Source: Streblospio benedicti
Taxonomy: Eukaryota; Annelida; Polychaeta; Spionida; Spionidae
Length of the DNA: 64,000 nucleotides
Direction of reading: 5' to 3'
Assembly (NCBI GenBank): GCA_019095985.1
Contig: CM032661.1
Span: 29,741,636 to 29,805,635, forward strand
This document shows positions 40,801 to 47,631 of this stretch, one piece after another. Position 1 is the stretch's first letter. Every line of letters starts with the position of its first letter. The notes under the pieces were generated by a model, which saw nothing but the letters and a program-made list of their open reading frames with translations, was not told the origin of the DNA and searched no databases. The translations under genes were made by a program, and so were the position numbers.

Positions 40801-43800
40801 ATTAATCTATTGCATATTTTATTTTTTCAGCAGAAAAATGCGCCCAATGTGTCAAAGAGTGTGAGCTTTGAGAATGCTGGTTATGATGCCAAAGAGGATG
40901 AAGATCCTAAGGAGAATCCAGAAGAGGATCCAGCCTCTTCCTCTTCAAGCTGCAGCTCCAGTTCCTCAGGCTCAGACTCTGAATCAGACCAGCATGAGGA
41001 CTCTCCTAAAGAGAAAGTGGCATTTACACTGGGGGAAGCGGAGCTGGGAGCAACTAATGATGAAACAGGTAGATCCGCTTATTGCTTACTAATAGATCCT
41101 TCTTATTCATTTTAGATATATATGTGAGTTTTTATTTTATTGTTTTCATGTTAGTGTTTTCATTTTTATTTTATTTTCTATTCTTGTTGTTGTTCAAATA
41201 TCAAATTTTCATTTTAAATTTTAAGAATAGTATTTCGCACACTTGTTAGGTGCCTTTCCACTCTGTTATTGTTGATGTTTAGTATGAATATTTGAAATCA
41301 ATTGTACATCTAAAGTTATTACACTTTTGTACATTTTTTGATCTTTTTTGAGATTGCATTTGCACATCCACATCTTTCTCAAGATCAATTTTTCTGTCGT
41401 GCACTTATACATGTTGTGTTTTGGTAATGGAAATACATGTAGAAAATTAAGTCCTGTCTTGATTTCAATACTAACTCAAATGTGCGACGATTTGGAATAT
41501 AATTTTAGAATATTGAAACATCGTTGTTTAATACTAACAATATTATATAGCCATACATGTATATGAAAGAAGATTTTGTTTTGTAGTAAAATGTTGTGAT
41601 TTTAATTTTTCCCCTTGTATTCTAAATTTGTCTATCCGTGTAATTAAATAGCTTTAGCGAACATATTTAATATAATACTTTATGTACTGTATATATGTAT
41701 ATAATTCACTAGTGAATAAGAATGTATGTTTGAATCAAACTTATCCTTATCCTTATTTCAGTTGTAGTCAGAATGTGATTTGTAAGTGTTGGTGACGGTG
41801 ACAATGTACAAGTAGTTTCCATTAACACTTATTGTAATCAGAGTATTAATTAAATATTGATATGGTTGATAACACTAACCATAACCAACCAGTACAACTC
41901 AATATCTACAGTGTACAGTTGTGTGTAAGAAAACACATATTTTGCTCTTTTGGATGAAAACTAGGATAGGATACACTCATTACATATTTAACTGCAGATC
42001 TAATTATACTATAATCACCTGTGAACTGTCCATGGTTGGCAGTCAATAGTAATATTTATGTACCAATTTGGCGCATTAGCTGAGCTCAGTAACCAGTTCA
42101 GTGTACATGGACTGACCACGTGCCTTTGTCCTTGTGGCATTGTTGGCAAAGTAATAACACACATATGTAGCACATTTAAGGGGAGGTTTACCACAGAGTT
42201 TAAAATGTTACATTTTACATACCTAAACTAATAGTAGTTGCTTTTTATTCACAATAGTTAGTTAATGTGAGATGTTTACGTTGTAAATGAATCGAGAGAG
42301 AGAATGCATTGTAAGTTTGAGTATGCTGCAAACACTAAATGATGTTGCTCATATCATAAGTTGGCTGGAGTAAGAAATTTGAGGTGGTCACTTGATCATA
42401 TCTCTACAAAGTGGTGTGATTAGATTGAAGTGACTACCAGGAGAAATGTACATATTGTACTTTAATTTAAGAAGTTCATTTACGGTAGTTTAAAACACTT
42501 ACAATTATTGGTAGGTGGTCAATATATATTGATTTTTTTGCAGTGGCGGTTGCCAACCTATCATGTCCTTGTAGCGATCTTTGACCAGTTGAACCCTCAT
42601 TAAGTTTATCATCAATAAGTCTGGTTCAGCTTAATCTTGTTAAAATCAACGAAATGCTAGCATTATTTAAATTTCAATATAGTAAAAGAAATCGGAGAAA
42701 TACAAATTTATTGCGTTTAATACCTTTTATCAATTCGCTATATTTCATATTACATATTTTTTTATTTTGTTTGTCCAGCGTTTTTTTTGAAATGCACTAA
42801 AATTGAGATTGAAGTGCAACTATTGATCTGAATCATTGCAATCACTTACCTTTTTCCACTCTGCTGCATTTCAGACGAGCTGTCTGCTGACTCCGCCCCC
42901 GTTGCCGCGGAGATGACTCTGCCCTGGAAGTCGACCTCCACAAACCCTGCCCGAATCTCCGCTTCGGCGTCTCATCAAATCCCTGACGACATGAGCGACG
43001 AGCCTCCCGACGAACCACCCGACGAACCCGACAACAACCCCCGCATGATCAACAACATTCCAGCAGACGACACAGTCATCACAGTCGCCGACGACAACGA
43101 CGACAACAATCTTCCGCCTCCGCCGTGGCCCCACAAAGACAACAACACTTGCACCTCAAGTACCCAACAAAACAACCCTCCATCCCAACTGCTGCTCAAG
43201 AGCAAGTCGGCGCCGGTGTTCAACAACAACCCCGAAGATGACGAGCTCGAGCTGGTCGAGGCAGTCGTCTTACCGCCGCCATGGCCGTCACGCTCGAGCG
43301 ATGGCGGTGGCAGCAGCAGCGTCGCCAACCCGCTGTCGCCCACGCTCATCGAGTGCCTCCACATCGTGTCTCCCGCGCCGACGCCCCAAGAGCAGTGCTG
43401 CAACATCCCACCGCCGTGGCCCTGCAAGGCGGCGTCGGAAGCCAACCTCGCTCGCATGTCGTCGGCACCCTGGTCGTCCAGCAACAGCCACCACTCCATT
43501 CCCGAAGAGGACCATCAGCTGCAGTCGTCGGCGTCGATGGCCGACGATACGACGATCCCGCCGCCGTGGCCGTGCAAGGCGTCGGTGACGTCCGACTCCG
43601 CCAGTCTCAGCCATCACCACCTGAAGCGCGGCTGGTCATCGAGCAACAGCCACCACTCCATTCCCACTCACGACGATCATCTAGTCACCTCAGCGTCGAT
43701 CGCCTCGCCACCTCCGAGGCCGTCCTCGTCCAACGCAGCCACGGACAACGACTCGAATCTTCCAGACGACACCACGTCGCTGCCTCCCTGGCCGTCCTCC

Positions 43801-44640
43801 ACCTCGGAGACCCCCGGCTGGGGCGCGCCTGGTGCCGGGGCCGAAGAGGAGTTCCCCGAAGCCGAAGCGGTGCGCTCCATCGATTGCTCCGCGTCGCTGC
43901 CGCCGTCCAACACGTACCCGCAGCTGCTCAATAACGACAACAACGGTTCCCATAATGCACCGCCCCCGTGGCGCACCATGCTGTCGGCGGGCGACCCCGT
44001 GTTCCAGTCGCCATCGGCGTTCCCAGCCTCGGCCACCACGCTGCGTCCCCAGCTGTCCTACCACCATCTGTCCGAGGCGGAGAGCCGCCACTCAGAGCCC
44101 GTGCACGTGCCGCCCATGATCGACCCGGCACTCGAGCTGGGCTGCCACGGAGGTACGATCGATCTTGAGGTGGAGCACGAACAGCTGCCGGCGGAGACGC
44201 GCGTCGAACAGTGGATCCTTAGCAACGATTTCGTTGTCGCCGGCGACGACATTGTTGAAGAGTTTCCAGATGATGAGCTTGTGCTTCATCAACATCCTGG
44301 TCTTAAAGAGAGAGCCAGTAGCCACCAGCAATACCACCACCAAGGTCCTGAAGTTCTTCCTTCTTCTCTTTCCAATGAGCGTAGTACACGTGGCGACGCG
44401 AGATGCAATCCACAACAAAAGCCAATATCGTTCACTGCTAAAAGTTGTGCTTCGAATCTGCAGCAGTCAACCGCCGTCAATGGTAAAATCAGCCGCGAGC
44501 AGAAGCGACAGAACAGTGGTGATTTTATCCAGCTGATGGAGGCTGATGTAGCCTCGAAGCCAGACACTCACCACGAGCCCATTCGGGACTGTGTGATCAA
44601 CATGAAGGAGGATTCCACTCATGAAAGCACCAAGTTATGA
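1815..44640 (+). CDS. SLC9A: Na+/H+ exchanger (SLC9A/NHE family), 3' part of gene, 13 coding exons
   Basis: Exchanges extracellular Na+ for cytosolic H+ at the plasma membrane (family knowledge). Exons are 1815-1887, 2435-2618, 5498-5715, 6121-6323, 7799-7888, 8254-8324, 9357-9575, 11354-11386, 13372-13463, 14131-14201, 35068-35319, 40831-41068 and 42875-44640. All junctions have GT/AG borders and agree in phase, giving 1169 in-frame residues plus TGA. Family signatures are [46 protein letters not shown] and TIKPLV, followed by a CHP-binding-like helix ([12 protein letters not shown]). The conserved core ends near residue 230 of this partial numbering, leaving a tail of ~940 residues, about three times that of human NHE1. 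The missing 5' exons should encode roughly 280-300 residues by comparison with human NHE1. It belongs to the SLC9A1-5 plasma-membrane group; I cannot fix the paralogue. Confidence 0.9.
2240..2390. mobile_element. TA-flanked MITE, family CAGTGAATGTCCTCAAC, copy 1
   Basis: About 150 bp with terminal inverted repeats (near CACTGAATGTCCTCAACC at the left, GTTGAGGACATTCACTG at the right). TA precedes it; TG follows. It lies 44 bp before NHE exon 2. Another copy in opposite orientation is at 34829-34999. The TA target suggests a Tc1/mariner-type source. Confidence 0.75.
2435..2618 (+). CDS. SLC9A: NHE exon (window exon 2), transmembrane segments
   Basis: Encodes residues 25-86: a hydrophobic helix ([20 protein letters not shown]), then RVIEPL and [17 protein letters not shown], all hallmark NHE sequence. 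Acceptor is cttgtag. The donor is read as TC|gtacgt because only this gives the phase needed for SCTFCGISM across the junction. It is much more GC-rich than the flanking intron. Confidence 0.92.
2671..3144. repeat. Poly-G and poly-C runs in NHE intron 2
   Basis: A run of 19 G at 2671-2689 lies 52 bp after exon 2, and a run of 13 C is at 3132-3144. Between them (about 2970-3090) is a G/C-rich stretch with GGGGGCGC and GCGCCCCC blocks. Likely slippage-prone simple sequence; no coding content. Confidence 0.7.
3175..3365. mobile_element. TA-flanked MITE, family CAGTAGAACCTCTC, copy A
   Basis: About 190 bp between TA dinucleotides. It starts CAGTAGAACCTCC and ends GATGTTCTACTG, with internal 'AAGACCA' and 'CTCTATTGAGAC' blocks shared with the copies at 3587, 35403 and 52634. 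Confidence 0.75.
3366..3540 (+). pseudogene. Decayed duplicate of NHE exon 2 end, copy 1
   Basis: The stretch at about 3391-3446 aligns without gaps to the last ~56 nt of exon 2 (shared core GAGCTACCTCAC, then GAGATGTTC and GGCATCCT) at roughly 75-80 percent by eye. The match continues weakly into the following intron. It carries an in-frame stop and lacks the 5' part of the exon, so it is an exon-duplication relic. Confidence 0.65.
3587..3725. mobile_element. MITE family CAGTAGAACCTCTC, copy B (partial)
   Basis: Shares 'CTACATTAAGACCATTTC' and 'TTAGAGGTTCTGTA' type blocks with copy A but lacks a clear left end. It sits immediately before the second exon-2 relic, as copy A sits before the first, implying they were duplicated together. 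Confidence 0.55.
3726..3950 (+). pseudogene. Decayed duplicates of NHE exon 2 end, copies 2 and 3
   Basis: Around 3750-3805 (TATGAACTACATCCCTGCAG then AGATGT) and 3885-3925 (GGGGCTACATTACC then GAGATGTTC) are further weak copies of the exon-2 end, each followed by CTCATGAGTAT. They fit tandem duplication of exon 2 end plus following intron. The third copy is weak. Confidence 0.45.
3951..5497. other. NHE intron 2, rest
   Basis: AT-rich intron sequence without recognisable gene or complete repeat. Around 4150-4200 is a short stretch (GGTTCTCATCTGAGTGGTCG) that may be an eroded piece of the CAGTAGAAC family. Confidence 0.5.
5498..5715 (+). CDS. SLC9A: NHE exon (window exon 3), transmembrane segments
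   Basis: Encodes residues 86-159: [15 protein letters not shown], then a loop with [13 protein letters not shown] and two membrane helices ([11 protein letters not shown] and [17 protein letters not shown]). The order matches animal NHE1-5. Acceptor ctttcag, donor gtaact with phase 1. Confidence 0.93.
6121..6323 (+). CDS. SLC9A: NHE exon (window exon 4), last transmembrane block
   Basis: Encodes residues 159-226: [20 protein letters not shown], then [20 protein letters not shown] and [24 protein letters not shown] is among the most conserved NHE motifs. Acceptor ctgtcag, donor gtaagt with phase 0. The open frame continues on both sides, but those parts are intron. Confidence 0.93.
6324..7798. 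other. NHE intron 4
   Basis: 1.5 kb of AT-rich intron. No exon, RNA gene or transposon end recognised. Confidence 0.6.
7799..7888 (+). CDS. SLC9A: NHE exon (window exon 5), start of cytosolic tail
   Basis: Encodes [20 protein letters not shown] and the next ten residues to NNK (residues 227-256). The G-T-I-[KR]-PLV motif marks the membrane exit of the last helix in all NHE1-5. Acceptor ctctttag, donor gtacag, phase 0 at both ends. Confidence 0.92.
8254..8324 (+). CDS. SLC9A: NHE exon (window exon 6), CHP-binding-like helix
   Basis: Encodes [20 protein letters not shown] and LRLR (residues 257-280). It aligns with human NHE1 LDHLLTGIEDICGHYGHH, the obligatory binding site for calcineurin B homologous protein (CHP). 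The amphipathic spacing is kept, so CHP binding is likely. Too short for a simple ORF scan. Acceptor ttattag, donor gtatat with phase 2. Confidence 0.9.
8325..9356. other. NHE intron 6
   Basis: About 1 kb of AT-rich intron. The open frame at 8940-9263 has no similarity I recognise and no coding bias. Nothing else seen. Confidence 0.55.
9357..9575 (+). CDS. SLC9A: NHE exon (window exon 7), juxtamembrane tail
   Basis: Encodes residues 280-353, beginning [19 protein letters not shown]. This matches the NHE block after the CHP helix (FDxKFLxPLLI). Near its end VRRRSMGS is a strong basophilic kinase site (RRxS, PKA type), of interest because NHE3 is regulated by PKA. Acceptor cactag, donor gtaagt with phase 2. 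Confidence 0.9.
9625..10514. mobile_element. hAT-like nonautonomous transposon interrupted by a MITE
   Basis: Ends are CAGGGTGTTCACGGATCC and the reverse of CAGGGTGTCTGCTGC. Subterminal 'AAAAGGTCTTAA', 'AAGAGGTCTTAAAAATGTC' repeats are typical of a widespread hAT group in fish and marine invertebrates. About 580 of the 890 bp is a nested insertion (9830-10410). An 8-bp target duplication is not clear. No transposase. Confidence 0.6.
9830..10410. mobile_element. TA-flanked MITE, family CAGTACTGACC, copy 1
   Basis: Flanked by TA on both sides, starting CAGTACTGATACC and ending GACCTAGTCAGTACTG. Same family as 45317-45680: shared blocks include AGAATTACGTTACGATT, GTTGCTTCCGCAAGT, and GATGGCTATAACTTTGTTTC. 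This copy has ~220 bp of internal sequence absent from the other. Inserted inside the hAT-like element, so it is younger. Confidence 0.8.
10515..13371. other. NHE introns 7 (rest) and 8, around the microexon
   Basis: AT-rich intron DNA on both sides of the 33-nt exon at 11354-11386. No other exon, RNA gene or complete repeat recognised. Confidence 0.5.
11354..11386 (+). CDS. SLC9A: NHE microexon (window exon 8), probable cassette exon
   Basis: A 33-nt exon between tttacag and gtgagt. It starts and ends in phase 2, exactly the phase of exons 7 and 9, and adds [11 protein letters not shown]. Skipping it keeps the frame, so it is a natural cassette exon. The acidic-aromatic peptide contains no stop and is bounded by good splice sites. 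No transcript evidence is available. Confidence 0.65.
13372..13463 (+). CDS. SLC9A: NHE exon (window exon 9), cytosolic tail
   Basis: Encodes residues 364-395: [20 protein letters not shown] and [10 protein letters not shown]. Acceptor is tttctttcag, donor is gttagt with phase 1. The reading frame joins exons 8 and 10 without a stop. Nothing in it identifies a known domain. Confidence 0.8.
14131..14201 (+). CDS. SLC9A: NHE exon (window exon 10), cytosolic tail
   Basis: Encodes residues 395-418: [20 protein letters not shown] then TRKR. I chose the acceptor tttacag at 14130 over the AG at 14140 because only the first keeps the frame from exon 9. RKGS is a possible PKA-type site. Donor gtgagg, phase 0; the 20.9 kb intron follows. 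Confidence 0.8.
19537..19720 (+). mobile_element. tRNA-derived SINE-like element
   Basis: Contains an RNA polymerase III A-box-like stretch (GGCTGAACGGATAGG, ~19550) and a consensus B box (GGTTCGATTCC, 19584-19594), 30-35 bp apart as in tRNA genes. The cloverleaf is degenerate (the anticodon stem allows only an 8-nt loop), so this is not a working tRNA gene. The 3' limit is not defined. Confidence 0.55.
22550..22826 (+). other. Candidate unplaced exon or alternative first exon
   Basis: A locally less AT-rich stretch with a CAG-repeat hairpin (GGCAGCAGCAGCAGC pairing with GCTGCC), ending in a strong donor CAG|GTACGT at 22826/22827. A TATAAATGG lies at ~22706. No conserved reading frame joins it to exon 11 in phase, so any role would be noncoding or upstream. 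Speculative. Confidence 0.2.
25854..25897. repeat. Short near-perfect hairpin with AGGTCA-type arms
   Basis: TGTAAGGTCA and TGACCTTACA form a 10-bp inverted repeat around a second one (GCACAT with ATGTGC). Total 44 nt. It resembles a fold-back relic or a pair of nuclear-receptor half-sites; no function can be assigned. Confidence 0.4.
31466..31525. promoter_or_regulatory. Cluster of AGGTCA half-sites (nuclear-receptor-like)
   Basis: TGACCT at 31466-31471 and AGGTCA at 31476-31481 form an everted repeat with a 4-bp spacer; another AGGTCA is at 31520-31525. The stretch is less AT-rich than its surroundings. A motif match only. Confidence 0.25.
33982..34283. mobile_element. hAT-like MITE with GGGCCC-rich core
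   Basis: Terminal inverted repeats CAGTGTTTGAA and TTCAAACACTG, the CAGTG start being typical of hAT elements. Flanks CTAGTCT and CTACTCT differ at one base and may be an old target duplication. The interior contains six GGGCCC palindromes in ~240 bp. No transposase. Confidence 0.6.
34626..34828. mobile_element. Fold-back element with 50-bp arms and tRNA-like core
   Basis: Arms 34626-34675 and 34779-34828 are inverted repeats with about five mismatches (each contains CTATAGGGCTATATCACATA or its complement). On the minus strand the core includes a B-box-like GGTTCGAGTCC (~34686-34696). It abuts the next MITE directly. Confidence 0.7.
34829..34999. mobile_element. TA-flanked MITE, family CAGTGAATGTCCTCAAC, copy 2
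   Basis: Starts CAGTGAATGTCCTCAAC and ends TTGAGGACATTTACTG with TA on both sides. Internal block AATTTGCAGTGACAAATCC is the reverse complement of the matching part of copy 1. It ends 68 bp before NHE exon 11. Confidence 0.8.
35068..35319 (+). CDS. SLC9A: NHE exon (window exon 11), His-rich tail segment
   Basis: Encodes 84 residues (419-502) starting [19 protein letters not shown]. At 35160-35240 lies a His/Gly/Arg run ([20 protein letters not shown]), followed by a Gly run and a short helical stretch ([13 protein letters not shown]). GC-rich against AT-rich introns. Acceptor cccgcag, donor gtgggt, phase 0 at both ends. Confidence 0.88.
35403..35586. mobile_element. MITE family CAGTAGAACCTCTC, copy C
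   Basis: Starts after TA with CAGTAGAATC and ends GAGAGGTTCTATTCTAG. Internal blocks AAGACCACCTCTCTATTGAG appear twice. Opposite orientation to copy D at 52634, with which it shares CCCAAAGGTGGTCCTAATAG. Confidence 0.8.
37440..37555. repeat. 48-bp direct duplication, spacing 68 bp
   Basis: Units 37440-37487 and 37508-37555 are identical but for one base (ACTCGTAAAT versus ACTCATAAAT). A recent local duplication; no terminal features. Confidence 0.85.
40831..41068 (+). CDS. SLC9A: NHE exon (window exon 12), acidic Ser-rich tail segment
   Basis: Encodes residues 503-582: [20 protein letters not shown], then a run of Glu, Asp and Ser ([20 protein letters not shown]) rich in casein kinase 2-type sites. 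The acceptor is tttcagcag, a tandem NAG site, so Gln503 may be optional. Donor gtagat with phase 1. Confidence 0.85.
41069..42874. other. NHE intron 12
   Basis: 1.8 kb of AT-rich intron without recognised features. Ends in ctgcatttcag before the last exon. Confidence 0.6.
42875..44640 (+). CDS. SLC9A: NHE last exon (window exon 13), Pro/Trp-repeat tail and stop
   Basis: A single 1766-nt coding exon (residues 582-1169) ending in TGA. GC-rich and low in complexity, with long clean frames in other phases that are shadows. It carries a degenerate repeat centred on [LI]PPPWP at about 43111, 43270, 43405 and 43555, with weaker forms at 43709, 43780 and 43959. A second repeat, [11 protein letters not shown], occurs twice (43471 and 43633) with almost identical DNA. 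The protein ends in HESTKL, a class I PDZ ligand. The frame is fixed by the phase-1 junction with exon 12 (acceptor catttcag). Confidence 0.9.
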
Positions 44641-45316
44641 TAGGCATGCGCATGAAAGAGTAATGGCATAGTGTAATTCATTGCTGTGGTAATAGTTTTT
44701 CACCTTTCTCGTCGTGTAATTGATCAGCCCAGAAACTGTGGCATTTGATTTAAGCATTTATAAGCGGTAAATTGTGCCACAGTATTGCTTAGGTGATATA
44801 TTGACTTCCTTTCATGTTCGGCAACTACATTGTCTAGAGTTTCTTCTGTCGAATAGTTGTCTGATAACTATTGTTTATGGTAGTTTGAGTTTGAAAAAAT
44901 GTAGCAATTGCCGATTTAAAATATATTCTTAGCCTTAGGTAATTGTCATGGAAGTTTATTTTAATGTATTATGAGAAAGAATTTGGAGATTTGAAATGTC
45001 TATTCAACATATCCATGAAAGAAGCGCAATATTAGCTATTTTATATGATGTTGTTCACCAGATGATAATAGGAAAATGGTGTAGCTGGAAGCAATCGGAA
45101 GAAAGTAGTCTCAAGATCGACATTGTAGAAGACATTAATGACATTACTCATTGTCAAGTGATTAGGGGAGGAATGGTGGTTAATGCTGTATCCTGATAGC
45201 CTTGCTACTAGTCATATCACCATAATGGACCACCAATTGGTTTATATCTCAATCCCCCTGCTAGTGTGCAGTAAACCGTATTATCTTGATATTGGCTTTA
45301 TCTTGATGTACACCTA

Positions 45317-45680
45317 CAGTACTGACCCCGTCAGAAGGATACAAAACCGGAATATTAAGAATTACGCTACGATTCCTTACGTTTTTCTCCTATTCTCATT
45401 GTTGCGACTATTGCGAACGTTAAAAGGTTCTGTTGCTTCCGCGAGTTAAGCTCTCTTCAAAACTCGCCTGAAGTTACATTTATTCTAATTTTTATCATTG
45501 TATTGTATTATTCTGTTTATTTCGTTAATGGTAAGTGCCGTAAATTCAGCAAGTGAACAGTTCCAAGAAATCCATGATGGCCGTAACTTTGTTTCAAAAT
45601 CTTACGATTTATTACATTTTATTGCACTGATTCCTCTAATTTTGTTACGGTTGTGTATCCTTCAGACGTGGTCAGTACTG
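45317..45680. mobile_element. TA-flanked MITE, family CAGTACTGACC, copy 2
   Basis: TA-flanked; starts CAGTACTGACCCCGTC and ends GACGTGGTCAGTACTG, with inverted repeats of ~28 bp that include GAAGGATAC. Related along its length to 9830-10410 in the same orientation. Confidence 0.85.
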
Positions 45681-47519
45681 TACATGTGTATACATATATT
45701 TTCACTTCCCTTCTAATGTCTACATTGTCTAAGTTGTCATTTATCCCATTTATTATTGGGCAGAATATATGGAATCTCCCTTCCATAGGTATCAGATGAT
45801 GGGTTTTTACTGTATTTCCAACAAAAACTGTTCATGGTACAATTTTGAACATACATGTATTTTAATGCCGTGCATGCAATGTCCATAATGCACAAGTGGT
45901 TCCATAACCTTGGTTCAAATTACAGAAGTTTTTTTTTTATATAAAGGCAAATAGGGAGGACCACAACACTTTTCGATCAAAGTTTAAGTGTTCAACATAA
46001 AATCTGCTTTTGTTTTGGGAATTTTTTATTGCACTGTTCTAAGAGGAAATTGTTTCATCTTGCTATAGTGGTGCACATAAGTGAGTAAATACTATTATAT
46101 GGTTGGATCTTGAATTATCAATTGTCAAGTATGTATGTTGGGTTCTCAGGGTATCATTTAAAACGTGTTATTTAACTTAATTTGTTAAACTGCTCAAACA
46201 AGTTATAACTGCGTAATCTGATTCGTAGAGTCAGAGAGAATTGTAGCTTCATCTGCACGAGATTATACTCTAAAAGGTATGGTGGTTTTTTGTGTCTTTT
46301 ATTTGGAAACAGGTACATATAAACAAAATAGTACCAGTAATGTTATATTGGTGATGGAAGAAAGAATCAAGCATGTAAACATTTTTGTGTCTGTAGAATT
46401 AAGTGTCAAAGTTCAAATTACAATGTAAGATTGTGATTGGCCAAACAGGAAACAAATTATGTATTGATTGTCATTAAGATGAAGTTTGGTGAGTACAGGG
46501 GAAACTTTCATCATTGTACTTCTTGTAATTCTTTTTATGAGTGATGTTTGCTTGCATTTTGGTTTATAAGTAGCTGTGACGCACAACAATGTTTTGAATA
46601 GATTCTTTTTGTGTGGGTGTGAAACGATAACTGTAAATCAATGTTTAAGTGCAGCATCTGTTGTAGCATGACCCACCAACATACGGTAGTATCTTGGTGG
46701 TTTAGGTTTAAAACAAATCTCATTTACTCCACTTTTTTACATTCAAGTTGTAAAACCATATTTATGAATTGTGCTGAGGAAGTTCGCGTTTAATGTATTG
46801 TGGAATATGATAGTTGTCTGTTCTTTGCATTATTGTTGCAAAGTCAATTTTCAATTATGCTTATATAAGTAAGCAGTTATATTTCCAAAGACATTGTTCG
46901 GAATTGAATTGTCAATTTAGTTACCAATTGAAAAGAGATGGTTCTTTTTTATAGTCTAGTTTGTTTACAATTGGAAAAATTAAAGTTGAAGACTGAAGAT
47001 CATATGGATGGTCATAGTCCAAATTTGTCTCTTCAGACTTGTGGTTTTAGGGAGGTTTGACTGTTCATCCTTCAGAATGGAGGATAATTACTGGTATATT
47101 ACCGTGCTCATGTATGCAGCATGATTTATTAATGCGAAGATATCTGTGTAGGGGGCAGTGTGGGTGGTAAAATCAGATGAAAATATTGTCATAACGGTAT
47201 TATCAACAATCTCATTTTAATTTCTCAAAGTGCTTTTATTGTTACCTTTGACATTCCAATGTGTACAAAGTCTCGTACATATTGGAATGTTTGATTAGAA
47301 TTTAAACTTTGAAATTGTTGAGGAGAAACGGTATGAAGTGAATGTCGAGTGTGTTTATGTGTGTTTGAGGATAAAATATGGATTAAGGAAATCTCATTTC
47401 TCAAGATATATTGGAAGTTTTGAATGCAAAAATAGATATTATTTTTTAAATTTCTGTGAAGCATAGAAATTAGACCTTGTGTGTTTGCGATCTCTATTTC
47501 TAACTTAAAAGTGATTAGG

Positions 47520-47631
47520 CTGTTCAAGCATTATCAATCATGTTAACGAAAATTAATCTGTTCTAGTATTATCAATCATGTTAATGAAAATTAATCTGTT
47601 CAAGCATTATCAATCATGTTAACGAAAATTC
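47520..47631. repeat. Three-unit tandem repeat, 38-bp period
   Basis: Units start at 47520, 47558 and 47596 with the shared core ATTATCAATCATGTTAA. Few differences, so young. Noncoding. Confidence 0.85.

Larger units (their letters stand above)
35320..40830. other. NHE intron 11
   Basis: 5.5 kb, AT-rich. Contains a CAGTAGAAC-family MITE (35403-35586), a small hairpin at 36764-36791 and a 48-bp direct duplication at 37440-37555. No exon recognised. Confidence 0.6.

Noticed and set aside
42975-43499. 174-residue open frame on the minus strand and several similar ones to 44567
   Set aside because: They are antisense or off-frame shadows of the GC-rich last NHE exon, low in complexity and with no family motif.
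43281-43934. 217-residue + frame overlapping the last NHE exon
   Set aside because: The frame that joins exon 12 in phase and carries the PPPWP repeats is the other one; this frame has Arg/Ala/Val-rich composition typical of GC-rich shadows.
47520-47631. CRISPR-like repeat
   Set aside because: Three directly adjoining 38-bp units without spacers, in an animal genome; an ordinary tandem repeat.
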